From an uncultured Senegalimassilia sp. (lineage in GTDB: Bacteria; Actinomycetota; Coriobacteriia; Coriobacteriales; Eggerthellaceae), in the NCBI RefSeq assembly GCF_934630535.1, contig NZ_CAKTVU010000003.1:62001-126000 (forward strand): a stretch of DNA of 64,000 nucleotides, written 5' to 3'. Shown piece after piece: positions 9,683 to 19,193 of the stretch. The stretch's first letter is position 1. Each line of letters opens with the position of its first letter. Made by a program: the position numbers and the translations under genes. The notes under the pieces were generated by a model. The model searched no databases and was not told the DNA's origin. It saw nothing but the letters and a program-made list of their open reading frames with translations.

Positions 9683-10696
9683 TTACAGCATATCGGTGAA
9701 GCGCAGGTTCATGTCGACGGGGGTGGAGATCCCCGCCACGCTTCCGGTGTTGCTGTACTGCCAAAGCACGAAGTCGAATTGGCCGGAAGGCTGCAGCGCG
9801 TTGTATTCGGCAAACCAGATGGGGCGGTTGCCTAGGCTATCCAAGTTCATGCGGGCGATATCCACTTTGTTGCCGTATGCCATGGAGCGGTACCCCGCCT
9901 GCTCAACGCGTTGGCAGAACGCTAGCGCGGCTGCTGTGAGGGTGTCGCGGTCCACGTTGTTCCCGCGTGCGTTCACCGTTGTATCCTTCTCATGGTCGAA
10001 GGTTATGGGAAGGTCGAGTTTGCGGCCGTCAAGTTGGCTTAGCACGAAGTCGGCCTCTTCTTGCGCCTCTTCGGCGCTGGTGGCTTGCGAGTAGAAGTAC
10101 ACGCCGGTCTGAAGGCCCGCGTCGGTTGCTCCGGTAAGGTTCTCGTCTAAGCGGGCGTCCGCAAACAGCCCGCCTTCGGTGGTGCCGCGGTAGCCGGCTC
10201 GCACGAAGGCGAACTGGATCCCATCGTTTGCAACCTGCTTCCAATCGATGACGCCTTGCATCTCGGACACGTCGATTCCCGTTTGCGACTTTTCGACCCC
10301 GTTCTCGGAGTATGAGAACCTGCCGTTTTGCTGGGAGAGCCCAGAGAAATCGTAGGGGCTGACATAGGGCTGCCTCGTATTGGCCGAGCGGGAGGTTTCT
10401 TCCTGTGATGAGCCGTTGAGCAGCGCCGATGTCGCGTTGCATGCCGATACGCCGACGACAATGAGCGCAAGCGCGAACACAAGGATGACAATCGGCTTGC
10501 GGGCGCTGGCGTTGCGACGCGGGCGCTGTTGAGGGTGAGTCGATCCGGACCGCATGGATGCGTTGCGCGTCGACGGAGAGGTGCGGGATCGTGCAGATGC
10601 GTTGCCCATCGGTGTTGAGGCCTGGGGATTCGTGGACGCATTGCGCGTTGATGATGAGGTTCGGGCTGATCGCCCGTTGCGATGCTGAGTATTCAT
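9683..10696 (-). CDS. GH25 family lysozyme, membrane-anchored
   Basis: This 337-residue protein should hydrolyse the MurNAc-GlcNAc bond of peptidoglycan. Residues 1-66 form a basic Ser/Thr/Asn/Arg-rich cytoplasmic tail with recurring RNAS units. A single hydrophobic segment (IVILVFALALIVVGVSA, about 69-85) acts as an anchor or uncleaved signal. The GH25 catalytic domain begins at GIDVSEMQGVIDW and shows FVRAGYRG, TFDHE with the acidic catalytic pair, and the closing LWQYSNTGSVAGI. GH25 enzymes serve in wall remodelling or competitor lysis; here the anchor favours remodelling of the cell's own wall. It is transcribed divergently from the Rrf2 gene. Confidence 0.88.
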   Translation of the reverse strand: MNTQHRNGRSARTSSSTRNASTNPQASTPMGNASARSRTSPSTRNASMRSGSTHPQQRPRRNASARKPIVILVFALALIVVGVSACNATSALLNGSSQEETSRSANTRQPYVSPYDFSGLSQQNGRFSYSENGVEKSQTGIDVSEMQGVIDWKQVANDGIQFAFVRAGYRGTTEGGLFADARLDENLTGATDAGLQTGVYFYSQATSAEEAQEEADFVLSQLDGRKLDLPITFDHEKDTTVNARGNNVDRDTLTAAALAFCQRVEQAGYRSMAYGNKVDIARMNLDSLGNRPIWFAEYNALQPSGQFDFVLWQYSNTGSVAGISTPVDMNLRFTDML

Positions 10697-10992
10697 AAGC
10701 TCTATGGTAGCAAACGGTATCGCGTGCAGAGCGCCCGTCCATGGTATGAGCGCGGGGTCTCCAGATGCCGTTCAAAGTGATTTCCAGCCGCTGACGCGCG
10801 TTAATGCCGTTAACTCAAATGATACTAACTTACTTCTAATATGCTCATCACATTGTTGGTTTTAGCCTGATGCGCACGCTCTTGCAGGCGTTATCGCGCG
10901 TGATCTTGAGATGGTTGCGCGCTTATGCAAGCAAGCAGGCGAACGTCTCGTTGGGGAAGCGGGACGCGATAAGGTGAGGATGGGAAGCTACG
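10697..10992. other. 296-bp divergent promoter region (lysozyme / Rrf2)
   Basis: No gene is seen. An AT-rich patch at 10808-10860 in an otherwise GC-rich sequence is the likely promoter area for one or both divergent genes; TAATAT (10837-10842) could be a -10 element on the plus strand, but I cannot pair it with a good -35. Confidence 0.4.
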
Positions 10993-11409
10993 ATGATGGT
11001 TTCGACAAGGGGGCGCTATGCCCTGAGGCTTATGATCGATATCGCCAAGCAGGGGGAGGCGGGTTCGCTTGTCACCATGAGACAAGCCGCGCAACGTCAG
11101 GGGCTTTCCGTTAAATATCTTGAGCAGCTTGGCGGCGCGCTCGTGCGCGCCGATGTGCTGAAGAGCATCCGCGGCGTGAGCGGCGGATACTATCTGGCTC
11201 GATCCGCCGACCAGATCCGCATCGGCGATGTGCTGCGCGCCACGGAAGGCTCGTGCATGCCGGTTGCATGCATCGATAACGAGGGGAAATGCGATAACGC
11301 GGAGGGATGCGAGGCCCGCGGATTCTGGCATGGCATGGGGGCTGCGATCAATGCTTACATCGATCGCGTCACGCTTGCCGATGTGCTGGAAGGGAATGTA
11401 GGGGCGTAG
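10993..11409 (+). CDS. Rrf2-family transcriptional regulator with a cysteine cluster
   Basis: This 138-residue Rrf2 winged-helix protein begins MMVSTRGRYALRLMIDIA and has the recognition region LSVKYLEQLGGALVRADVLKSIRGVSGGY. Four cysteines, at 88, 93, 100 and 106, lie where IscR and NsrR hold an iron-sulfur cluster, so sensing of iron-sulfur status, oxygen or nitric oxide is likely. No isc/suf or nitrosative-stress operon is adjacent, so the target is unknown. Two adjacent ATG codons (10993 and 10996) are possible starts after a GGGAAG site. Confidence 0.88.
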   Translation: MMVSTRGRYALRLMIDIAKQGEAGSLVTMRQAAQRQGLSVKYLEQLGGALVRADVLKSIRGVSGGYYLARSADQIRIGDVLRATEGSCMPVACIDNEGKCDNAEGCEARGFWHGMGAAINAYIDRVTLADVLEGNVGA

Positions 11410-11457
11410 CGGATTTACCGAGCGCGGAAAGCGCCGTTGACGATCGGTTCCCGTAAA

Positions 11458-11500
11458 CGCACCGGGCCGCAGCTTACACGCTGAGGCCCGGTGCGTTCGC
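11458..11500 (+). terminator. Terminator of the Rrf2 gene
   Basis: CGCACCGGGCC (11458-11468) pairs perfectly with GGCCCGGTGCG (11485-11495), and an inner GCAGC/GCTG pair narrows the loop. TTCGCTTT follows. Confidence 0.7.
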
Positions 11501-11632
11501 TTTGCCATAGCTGCTTCGTTTCGTGTTCGTACGCAACAATTGAGCGGTTTCACCACGCAGGCGATTTCGTCCCATTGCGAACGTGAGCTCTCCATTTTGC
11601 CATAGCCATCGTCCGGGTCGTTGATGCCTAAC

Positions 11633-11708
11633 GGGAAAACGTATCGAGCCGCTGTCTTAACGACGGCGGCTCGATGTGCGCCCGGCGTCTTTCGGCTGCC
11701 GGGCGCAT
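11633..11708 (-). terminator. Terminator region of the MoxR/VWA operon (two hairpins)
   Basis: Read on the minus strand after the MoxR stop, a GC hairpin (11676-11686 with 11698-11708) is followed by a second one, in which ATCGAGCCGC (11643-11652) pairs with GCGGCTCGAT (11666-11675). ACGTTTTCCC follows on the minus strand. Confidence 0.65.
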
Positions 11709-11718
11709 GATGTCTACG

Positions 11719-13230
11719 CTATTCCTCGTCAAGCGCGGTCTGCTTGATGCGGGCGGCAAGGTCGGCGCCGCGGTCGCCGAACAGAAGCGCGCTGTTGTGC
11801 TTGAAGAAGCGCTCGCTTCCGTGGGTGTTGATAAACGCCATGCTGTAGCGGTTCGCGGAGAGGTCGGTGATGAGCAGCAGCATCTCCTGGCCCTCGCCAA
11901 ATGCCTGCTCGGCGAACGCCAGCGCCCGGTCAAGTGCCTGCTCGCCCTGCTCGACGCGGCTCTCAAGCCCGCCGAGCATCTTGGAGAACGCTTCCTTGAC
12001 CTGGTCGAACGTAAGCGACCCGGTTTGCGCTCCCAGGTGCTGCGCCTGCTGCAGCATGTCGATGGCGCGCTCGTAGGAGCGATACTTCTGCTCGGACAAA
12101 AGCCCGCTTGCGCGGTCGGTACGCAGCAAGCGGCGCACCTCGGCCTCCTGCGCGCGCACCTCCTCGGTGGCGTCGGCTGCGCCCGCGGCTTCAAGCTTGT
12201 CGCGCATGGCCGCCAGGCGCGGGTGCGCGAACTCCACGGCGCCTTCCTCGAGCACCGCTTCGCGCAGCACGCCTGCAAGCGCGTCGGAGAGCAGGCCCAC
12301 TACCGACACGCGCTCGTCGAAGGGCGCCTCCTGCGCGCGCTCGACCACTTCGGGGCCGGCCGTGCCTGCAAGCACGCGGTCCACCTGATAGTCGGCGCGA
12401 TATTTCGTGAACAGGTCGTAGTACACGGCGAAGCGCTTGGCAATCTGGGGCGCCTGCACGTATTGGCCGATGAGCACCTCGTCGACGGGCAGGTCCTGCG
12501 CCTCGTAGAGCCTGATGGCGCTCGACAGGTCGTCCCAACCGCGTGCCGTGACGAATTCCTTGCCGTCCGGCGTGGTTTCCAGATGGTAGAAGTGGTCCTG
12601 CTCGACGTCAAGGTAGGTGATAACCGCCGGATGCACGCCGTGGCCGAGCGCGTATTCGCGCCATGCCTGGAAGTCGGGCTCCACGTCAAGGCGCTTCAAG
12701 CGGTCCCACGTTGCCAGGTCGAAGTCGCGCGCCGTGCGGTTGTACTCGGGCGGGTTGCCGGCAGTTACCACGATCCAGCCCTCGGGAACCTTGTGGCGGC
12801 CGAACACCTTGTACTGCAGGAACTGCAACATGGCGGGCGTGAGCGTTTCCGACACGCAGTTGATCTCGTCGAGGAACAGGATGCCCTCGCGATGCCCCGT
12901 CTGCTCGATGGCATCGTAGACCGCGGCGATGATCTCGCTCATGGTGTATTCGGACACGTCGTAGGTTTTCCCGCCGTATTCCTTCTGGGCGATGAACGGC
13001 AGGCCCAGCGCGCTTTGGCGCGTGTGGTGGGTCATGGAGTAGGAAACGAATCCCACCTCAAGCTCCTGGGCGATCTGCTCGACGATGGCGGTTTTGCCGA
13101 TGCCGGGCGCGCCTAGCAGGAAGATGGGGCGCTGACGCTGCGGCGGCAGGGCGTAGCCGCCGAACTCGTCTTTGGCGAAATACGCCTGCATGGTGTACTT
13201 GATCTGCTGTTTCGCCTGTTGGATATCCAT
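11719..13230 (-). CDS. MoxR-type AAA+ ATPase
   Basis: This 503-residue AAA+ ATPase pairs with the VWA protein encoded just upstream, as MoxR ATPases generally do. The motifs are Walker A GAPGIGKTA (about residue 40), Walker B ILFLDEIN, sensor 1 VVTAGNPPEYNR and a sensor-2-like WDRLKRL region. The C-terminal 200 residues are helical and acidic and extend beyond the roughly 330-residue core MoxR proteins. MoxR/VWA pairs act as chaperones in metal insertion or complex assembly. The size matches RavA of E. coli, but I do not claim orthology. The target is not identifiable from the neighbours. It starts 27 bp after the VWA gene and both share one terminator. Confidence 0.85.
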   Translation of the reverse strand: MDIQQAKQQIKYTMQAYFAKDEFGGYALPPQRQRPIFLLGAPGIGKTAIVEQIAQELEVGFVSYSMTHHTRQSALGLPFIAQKEYGGKTYDVSEYTMSEIIAAVYDAIEQTGHREGILFLDEINCVSETLTPAMLQFLQYKVFGRHKVPEGWIVVTAGNPPEYNRTARDFDLATWDRLKRLDVEPDFQAWREYALGHGVHPAVITYLDVEQDHFYHLETTPDGKEFVTARGWDDLSSAIRLYEAQDLPVDEVLIGQYVQAPQIAKRFAVYYDLFTKYRADYQVDRVLAGTAGPEVVERAQEAPFDERVSVVGLLSDALAGVLREAVLEEGAVEFAHPRLAAMRDKLEAAGAADATEEVRAQEAEVRRLLRTDRASGLLSEQKYRSYERAIDMLQQAQHLGAQTGSLTFDQVKEAFSKMLGGLESRVEQGEQALDRALAFAEQAFGEGQEMLLLITDLSANRYSMAFINTHGSERFFKHNSALLFGDRGADLAARIKQTALDEE

Positions 13231-13257
13231 GGCTGCTCCTTGCTCGATGGGGTGGTG

Positions 13258-14799
13258 CTAGGCCAGGTCATCGGCCTGCTCGGTAAACGTTTCGTCGAGG
13301 ACGGCCTTCATGGCCCATGGCGGCACCGGTGCGCTTGCATCGGCGGTCTCGGCGTCGGGGAACACGAAGGCGGTATCGAAGGACGGCTTGTGGGCGGGGT
13401 AGGTGCCTTGACCGTCGGTGAAGTAGAGAAGGCCGCCGAGGTTTTGGAACTCGCCTCGTTCGAGCGCGTCTTCGACGTAGGCGAATACGGGCCGGAAATC
13501 GGTTCCGCCCAGGCCTTCGATCTTCACGTTGTCCAGGAAGTCGTCCAGCTCGTCTAGGCTGTGGACGCAATCGACGGCAGTGACGGCGGCGTCGCATTGC
13601 ACCAGGTGCACGTTCATGCGGGTGAAAAAGCCCGTCTCGCTCGACAGGATGGAATACGTACGCTCAAGGAAACGCCTGACCAGCCCGTCTTTGGTGGATG
13701 CGGAGGTATCGATGGCTATGACGAAGTCGCGGATGCGCCGTTCTTCGACGTATTCCAAAGGCTCGATCAGCGGCAGGTTGCCGTAGCGTGAAAGGCCGTA
13801 GCAATAGTAGACGTAGTCGAACTCGTCGTCGTTGACTCGCACGTGCTCGCCCATGCGCGCGAACTTGCGCAAAAAGGCGGTGAAGTCCTGCCTGCGGCGC
13901 GTGACCGAGCGCAGGTTCATGGAAAGGTTGGAGCCTTCCACGCCCCAAAGCTTGATATAGGAGTCGAGCTGCACGCCCATTTCAAGCGCCGCGTTCTTCC
14001 ACTGGTCGCGCGAGCGATCGAGGTTGACGGTGTCGGCGAAGCGGTTCGCCTGTACGCCGCGGGCCTGCTCGGGCGCCTCCTTCTCGGTGATGTCGTCGAG
14101 CGACAGGCCGCGGTGGGCCTTGTGATTGGGCTTTGCCTTGCGCGCCTCGTCGGGCATGGGCATGTCCGTGCCGTTCTTGCCCGCCTCGCCGGCCGCGGGG
14201 GCGGGGGAATCGGCGGCGTTCTCCTGCTTCTCGCCCGTTTGGGCCTGACGGCGCGCGGCTTCCTCGGCCGCCATGCGGTGCCAGGGCTCGTGATCGTCGG
14301 CAACGAAGGGCGCGGCCAGCTGCGCGAGCTGCTGGTCGTCCATCCCCTGGTCGGTGAAGTGGCGGTACAGGGCCTCGGCGGTGAGCTGCGGGCATTCGGC
14401 TTGAAGCTGGGCGAGCGCGGCGGTTTGGCGCGCGGCGCGCGGGCTTGCCGTGGCCGGAAGCGCCAGCTGGGTGATGACCGCCTCGACGGCTATATCGCAT
14501 GCGGCATCCCAGCGCGCAGCGTCCATGTTCGGGTTGGGGAAGGGGTGCAGAAACACGTCATGCAGCATGATGTGCAGGTATGTGCGCGCAAGCTCCTCCG
14601 GGCTTGACGCGAAGGTACGCGCCACGTCGGCCGGGCTGTAGCGCAGGTAGGTGCCATCGGTGGCGATGGTCTGCCCGGGTTGCGCCAGCAGCTTGAGATG
14701 GGCGAACGCGGCGTTCATGAAGCGCAAGCTGACCAGCAGCTTGTTGCGGGTGAGCTCAAGGGCTTGCTGGGCAAGCCGACCTGAGGCGTTATGTGCCAT
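13258..14799 (-). CDS. VWA-domain protein with degenerate metallopeptidase-like N-terminus
   Basis: This 513-residue protein has a C-terminal von Willebrand A domain whose MIDAS motif IDTSAS lies near residue 363. The N-terminal region resembles the putative metallopeptidase part of the DUF2201 family. There, helix YLHIMLHDVFLHPF (His76, His80, His85) keeps the histidines, but isoleucine replaces the glutamate of HExxH, so peptidase activity is unlikely. Residues about 180-250 are a Pro/Ala/Glu-rich linker. The open frame continues upstream of 14799, but ATG 14799 has GGGAGG 7 bp before it. It is the first gene of the operon with the MoxR ATPase, which probably remodels it or its client. Confidence 0.82.
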   Translation of the reverse strand: MAHNASGRLAQQALELTRNKLLVSLRFMNAAFAHLKLLAQPGQTIATDGTYLRYSPADVARTFASSPEELARTYLHIMLHDVFLHPFPNPNMDAARWDAACDIAVEAVITQLALPATASPRAARQTAALAQLQAECPQLTAEALYRHFTDQGMDDQQLAQLAAPFVADDHEPWHRMAAEEAARRQAQTGEKQENAADSPAPAAGEAGKNGTDMPMPDEARKAKPNHKAHRGLSLDDITEKEAPEQARGVQANRFADTVNLDRSRDQWKNAALEMGVQLDSYIKLWGVEGSNLSMNLRSVTRRRQDFTAFLRKFARMGEHVRVNDDEFDYVYYCYGLSRYGNLPLIEPLEYVEERRIRDFVIAIDTSASTKDGLVRRFLERTYSILSSETGFFTRMNVHLVQCDAAVTAVDCVHSLDELDDFLDNVKIEGLGGTDFRPVFAYVEDALERGEFQNLGGLLYFTDGQGTYPAHKPSFDTAFVFPDAETADASAPVPPWAMKAVLDETFTEQADDLA

Positions 14800-14894
14800 T
14801 GAGGGCCTCCCGTCGCTTGATTTCGTCGCTTCGCGCAGTGTAGCATGGGCGGCAAAGCGGGTAAACACAGGGCCTTGATACGGGAGGTGCTTCG

Positions 14895-16928
14895 ATGGCA
14901 GCGGCTGAGGAGATGGTGTTCGCAACGCATGGCGCGAAAGCGCAGGAGGTGGTGGCGCGCGCCCTCGCGGCGCCGGTGAGCCTTGCAGCAGATCAGGTGC
15001 GCGAGGTGAGTCCGGGGCGCTCGCAGGCGGGCGAGGTGTGGTCGCCGCAGCTGCTGCCGTATCAATCGTGGGAAGGCGGAGCCGCGCGCGCCGGGCAGGT
15101 GGAAGGCGACGCCGACGGCGATCTGCTGGCGGCGGGGTCGCTGGGCATGGGCGTGGACGATGATGCCCGCGCGCGCCTGCTGGCAATGGCGGCCCGGCAA
15201 GAAGGCGTGGGCGGCGCGGCCGCCGTGGACGTCCCCGACGAGCAGGACGCCCCAGCCGTGTCGGTCCAGCGCGAGGAGGCTGGCTATGCCCTGGTCGGCT
15301 TCGATCTGCGAGCGCTTGCGCAGGCGTCGGGCGTGCAGTCGGGGCTTGCCGTGGTGCTCCCCTCGTTCGTGGACGGCGTTCCCGTGGTGCGCATCGCGCC
15401 CGGAGCGTTTGCGCGGCGTTTGGTGCGCGGCGTGGGCGTCGATGTGCTGGTGGTGCCCGATACGGTGCAGCGTATCGGCGCCGGCGCCTTCTCGGCCTTG
15501 CCCGGCAGGCATATCCATTTGGGGGCGGGCGTTCGCGCCGGCGGCGCCCAAGCCTGCGATCTTTCCGGCGTCACGCCGCCGCTTGAGCGGCGCACCTATT
15601 CAGTAAGCGGGGAAAACGAGCATTATCAAGCGCAGGACGGCAGCCTGCTTTCCGCGGACGGGAAGATGCTTTTGTTCTGCGCCCCGCCCTATGAGGAGCG
15701 CTATGTCCTCCCCGACGGCGTGGAGACGGTCGGCGAGACGGCGTTCGCGCAGGGCTGCGAGCCGCCGCATGTGGTGTCGGCGCCGGCATGCTTGCAGCAT
15801 GTCCGCGCGAAGCAGTGGGATGCCGCGTTGTGGATGTGCCCGGCCGGATGCGACGGCGCGCGCCGCCTGCGCCGTCGAGGCGTGCGCGTGTGCGGCCCCG
15901 ATGCCATCGAGGCGGACGGCTGCTGGTTCGACTGCCGCGACGGCGCCGCCTTGTTGGTGGCGGGCCCGCAGCCCCCGAAGTCCGCATCGAAGCGCTTTGC
16001 CAGCGTGGCGGCGCGTGCGCGCGCCGCGGCGGCCAGCGACGAGGGCGTAGCGGTGGACGCGAAGCAGGCGGCGGCTCGTGCCGAGGCCAACGATTGCGGC
16101 GGGCTTGTGTCGGGCGGCAGGTTGGGGCCGGTCGGTCAGGGGCCGTCGGCGGCGGTGCTCGCGCAGCCCCAGGTCGTTGAAACGCTGGCCTTGCCGGCTC
16201 GGGTTCGGGGGATGGAGCTTGCGCGTATCGCTCCAAGCGCCTTGCCGTATGCGCCTAAAACCCTGATCATCCCCGCATCGGTTCGCGAGGTCGGGGATGG
16301 GAACGCATGCCGGGGGACGAAGCGCCTGGTGCTCCCCGAGGGCCTTGAGCGCGTGGGCGCGCATAGCTTCTGCTCGCGTACGCTCGAGGGGCCCGTCGCC
16401 CTGCCGAAATCGCTTCGGTCGGTCGGCGAGGGCAGCTTCGAGTTCTCCGTATGCCGCCTTGCTTGGTCGGGCGTTGCGGTGCACGTGCCCGCCGATCAGC
16501 TGCTCAGCTGCTTCACCCTTGACGCCGAGCCCGGGTCCGACCCGTTCGACCTGCCTCGCTACGACGAGGTGCTCAGGTCGGGCAAAAACGTTCCGGATAG
16601 GCTTGGGGCGTTGCTGCATCGTCTCGAGCGTCCCGTGGGGCTTGACGCGCAGATGCAGGTCGCTTTCGCCGACGAGGTGCGTGCAGCAGGGCGTGAGGCT
16701 CTTGTGCGCATCGCCCGGGAGGGCAGCTTGGAGATGGTGCGCCAGCTGGCTGACCTGGGGCTTATGGAGGACAAGCGCTTCGATGCGCAGATCGAGCTGC
16801 TTCGTCAGGGCAACCGTATGGACTGCGTGGCCTTCCTTATGGAGCGGCGGCATCGCAGCGGTGCACAGGCCGACGATGCCGGCGGGCAGGACGCGTCTGC
16901 AAGCTTGAGGAGCAAGTTCGCCCTTTAG
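14895..16928 (+). CDS. Leucine-rich repeat (BspA/LRR_5-type) protein, probably cytoplasmic
   Basis: This 677-residue protein contains scattered BspA-type leucine-rich repeats. Examples are VPDTVQRIGAGAFSALP, LPDGVETVGETAFAQG, IPASVREVGDG, LPEGLERVGAHSFCS and LPKSLRSVGEGSFEFS. The C-terminal 130 residues are helical and ankyrin-like (REALVRIAREGSLEMVRQLADLG). There is no signal peptide, transmembrane segment or wall anchor, whereas most BspA-type proteins are surface-exposed. GGGAGG lies 8 bp before the ATG. It is divergent from the VWA gene with only 95 bp between the two starts, which suggests shared control. The ligand and role are unknown. Confidence 0.75.
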   Translation: MAAAEEMVFATHGAKAQEVVARALAAPVSLAADQVREVSPGRSQAGEVWSPQLLPYQSWEGGAARAGQVEGDADGDLLAAGSLGMGVDDDARARLLAMAARQEGVGGAAAVDVPDEQDAPAVSVQREEAGYALVGFDLRALAQASGVQSGLAVVLPSFVDGVPVVRIAPGAFARRLVRGVGVDVLVVPDTVQRIGAGAFSALPGRHIHLGAGVRAGGAQACDLSGVTPPLERRTYSVSGENEHYQAQDGSLLSADGKMLLFCAPPYEERYVLPDGVETVGETAFAQGCEPPHVVSAPACLQHVRAKQWDAALWMCPAGCDGARRLRRRGVRVCGPDAIEADGCWFDCRDGAALLVAGPQPPKSASKRFASVAARARAAAASDEGVAVDAKQAAARAEANDCGGLVSGGRLGPVGQGPSAAVLAQPQVVETLALPARVRGMELARIAPSALPYAPKTLIIPASVREVGDGNACRGTKRLVLPEGLERVGAHSFCSRTLEGPVALPKSLRSVGEGSFEFSVCRLAWSGVAVHVPADQLLSCFTLDAEPGSDPFDLPRYDEVLRSGKNVPDRLGALLHRLERPVGLDAQMQVAFADEVRAAGREALVRIAREGSLEMVRQLADLGLMEDKRFDAQIELLRQGNRMDCVAFLMERRHRSGAQADDAGGQDASASLRSKFAL

Positions 16929-17032
16929 AGGGAACGGGTGTGCAAGGTTTTCGGGGCATGGGGAGGTTTCTTGCCGACTTATGTCGGATGCCCCGAAAAG
17001 CCTTCGCGTGCGCGCTCGTTGTGCGGCAACGC

Positions 17033-17064
17033 TGGTATACTGTGCTATATAGAACAGCCGTACG
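17033..17064 (+). promoter_or_regulatory. recN promoter (extended -10) and LexA box
   Basis: TGG-TATACT (17033-17041) is an extended -10 element. AGAAC-AGCC-GTACG (17051-17064) lies across the expected transcription start and matches the LexA consensus at 8 of 10 arm positions. The arms are identical to those of the uvrB box. Confidence 0.65.
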
Positions 17065-17102
17065 TGTTACGGTCGCATGATCCGCACGCAGAAGGAACCG
17101 CG

Positions 17103-18779
17103 ATGATCGACGAGATGCAAGTTAAGAACCTGGCGCTGATAAAGCAGGCAGCCCTTGCCCCCGCGCAAGGTCTGACGGTGCTCACGGGCGAGACGGGCGC
17201 CGGCAAAACGGCGTTGCTGTCGGCGCTCAAGCTGCTCATGGGCTCCCGTGCGGATAAGGATTCCGTGCGCGATGGCCAGGACGGCTTGGAGGTCAGCGGG
17301 CGTTTCTTCGGGCTTTCCCGTGCGTCCTTGGAGGGCGATGGGCAAAGCGATGAAGACGGCGAGTTGGTGGCCGTGCGCCGCGTGGGGGCCGATGGGCGCT
17401 CGCGCGTCACGTTGGACGGCCGCATGGCAAGCGTACGGGAGCTGGCGGGTGCCGTGTCCCCTTCGATCGATCTGTGCGGTCAGCATGACCAACAGCAGCT
17501 TTTGAAGCCGGCCGCGCACGTGGGCATGCTCGATGCATGGGCCGGGCAGGACGTGGCGGAGGCGCTTCGCGCGTATCAGGAGGCGTTTTCCCAGGCGTCG
17601 CGCGCCGCGACGGAGCTTGCCCGGGTCCGCGATGCCGGGGCGGCTTCTTCGGCGAAGCTCGACGAGGCTCGCTTCGTGTTGCAGCGCATCGATGCCGTGG
17701 CCCCGCGCGAGGGCGAATACGAGGAGCTTTCGGCCCGGCTTGCCCGTGCCGAGCATGCTGAAACGCTTGCGACGTCGGCGTATCGCGCGCATCAGGCGCT
17801 CGGGGGCGACGAGGGCGCCATCGACCTGCTGGGCAGTGCGGTCGCGGCGTTGGACGAGGGTTCCCGCTACGATCCCGAGCTTGGCAAGCTTGCGGAATCC
17901 CTGCGCGAGGCGGGCTATGTGCTGGAGGATGTTGCGCGCACGGCCCGGGATTATCGCGATGGGGTGGAGTTCGATCCCGAGGAGCTCGAGCGCGGACAGG
18001 AGCGCATGGCGGCATTGCAGGGGCTCATGCGCGTATACGGTCCTCGTATGGCCGACGTGCTCGCAGCGCGCGATGAGGCGGCCGATCTTGTGTCGTTGGT
18101 GGACGATGCCGAGGAACGTGAACGTGTCGCGCAGCGAGCGGTCGACGCTGCCGAGCAGGTCTTGGCAGCTGCGGCGCGGGACCTTGACGATGTGCGCGGC
18201 GCAGCTGCGCCAAGGTTCTCCCAGGCGGTGTCGGCGCAGATGCAGCGGTTGGAAATGGGAACGGCGCAGCTTGTGTGCGAGCAGCGTGCGCTGCCGCGTG
18301 CCTCGTGGACCCGTTCGGGTGCGTCGGAGGTGGAGTTCATGTTCCAGCCCGGCGCCGGCATGCAGGCTCGTCCGCTTGCCCGTATAGCCTCGGGCGGCGA
18401 GGTCAGCCGCGTCATGCTGGCTATAAAGGTGGTGCTTGGGCAGGCCGATAGCGTGGACACGTTGGTGTTCGACGAGGTGGACGCCGGTGTGGGCGGCTCT
18501 GTGGCCGTGGCGTTGGCCGAGGTCCTGGCCGATCTGGCTCGTAGCCATCAGGTCATCGTGGTGACGCACCTGGCCCAGGTTGCCGTGCATGGCGATGTGC
18601 ACTATGCGGTCACCAAGATAGCCGGCGACGATGGGATGCCCCAGACCTGCCTGCGACGGCTGTCCGCTGACGAGCGGCCCGCCGAGATCGCCCGCATGCT
18701 CTCCGGCGACGCCACGGAGGCGTCCCTTGCCCATGCGCGGGAGATGCTCGGCGCGGTGAAGGGCGTGCAGGGGGAATAA
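17103..18779 (+). CDS. recN: DNA repair protein RecN
   Basis: RecN is an SMC-like ATPase that holds broken chromosome ends during recombinational repair. The 558-residue protein has Walker A GETGAGKTALL near the N-terminus, followed by a Q-loop region with GQHDQQ. A long coiled-coil middle follows, then the ABC signature IASGGEVSRVMLAIK, Walker B LVFDEVDAGVGG and VTHLAQVA. The length is normal for the family (about 550). The frame is open upstream, but ATG 17103 with AGAAGGA before it begins at the family's usual MIDEMQVKNLALI. The SOS box indicates damage induction together with uvrB. Confidence 0.95.
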   Translation: MIDEMQVKNLALIKQAALAPAQGLTVLTGETGAGKTALLSALKLLMGSRADKDSVRDGQDGLEVSGRFFGLSRASLEGDGQSDEDGELVAVRRVGADGRSRVTLDGRMASVRELAGAVSPSIDLCGQHDQQQLLKPAAHVGMLDAWAGQDVAEALRAYQEAFSQASRAATELARVRDAGAASSAKLDEARFVLQRIDAVAPREGEYEELSARLARAEHAETLATSAYRAHQALGGDEGAIDLLGSAVAALDEGSRYDPELGKLAESLREAGYVLEDVARTARDYRDGVEFDPEELERGQERMAALQGLMRVYGPRMADVLAARDEAADLVSLVDDAEERERVAQRAVDAAEQVLAAAARDLDDVRGAAAPRFSQAVSAQMQRLEMGTAQLVCEQRALPRASWTRSGASEVEFMFQPGAGMQARPLARIASGGEVSRVMLAIKVVLGQADSVDTLVFDEVDAGVGGSVAVALAEVLADLARSHQVIVVTHLAQVAVHGDVHYAVTKIAGDDGMPQTCLRRLSADERPAEIARMLSGDATEASLAHAREMLGAVKGVQGE

Positions 18780-18860
18780 GGCACCGCGCGTCCGCCCTGC
18801 AGGGCTTCGGCGTATCCGACCGGGGTTTTCCGGGCTGTCACAAGGGATCTGCATAACTTG

Positions 18861-18890
18861 AAGGCCGTCGGCTGTGCCGGCGGCCTTTTT
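18861..18890 (+). terminator. Rho-independent terminator of recN
   Basis: AAGGCCGTCGGC (18861-18872) pairs with GCCGGCGGCCTT (18876-18887) around TGT, with one G:U pair. TTTTT ends the element. Confidence 0.88.
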
Positions 18891-19193
18891 GGCGTGCGGG
18901 AAGAAAATCGGGTTTGCGACGCGTAAGGTGGATTCGTGCCCGGGCGCCGGCGCGTCTCGGGTTCGTAAAACGGAAGGCGCGCCCGTTTTCGGCGCTGTTC
19001 CATGTCGGGCTTTCGGCGTGAAAAGCGCGTTGGTTTTCGGGCGTCGGCGCAGGCCGGCGTCCATTTTTTATGGGTGCGACGTATGGATGGAAGGCTTGCG
19101 TGGCCGAATTTAAGCCCGCAAAAAAGAGGTACCAGCCTGCGCCGAAGCTTCGAATTCAGGCGCGCTTTTGTCCTATAACCCCCTGATTGCCCT
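18891..19193. other. Intergenic stretch, nothing recognised
   Basis: About 300 bp between the recN terminator and the tRNA terminator. I see no gene, repeat or RNA fold here. Confidence 0.5.

Noticed and set aside
9683..10696. Prophage endolysin
   Set aside because: The GH25 enzyme has an N-terminal membrane anchor, and no holin, integrase or phage structural gene lies nearby.
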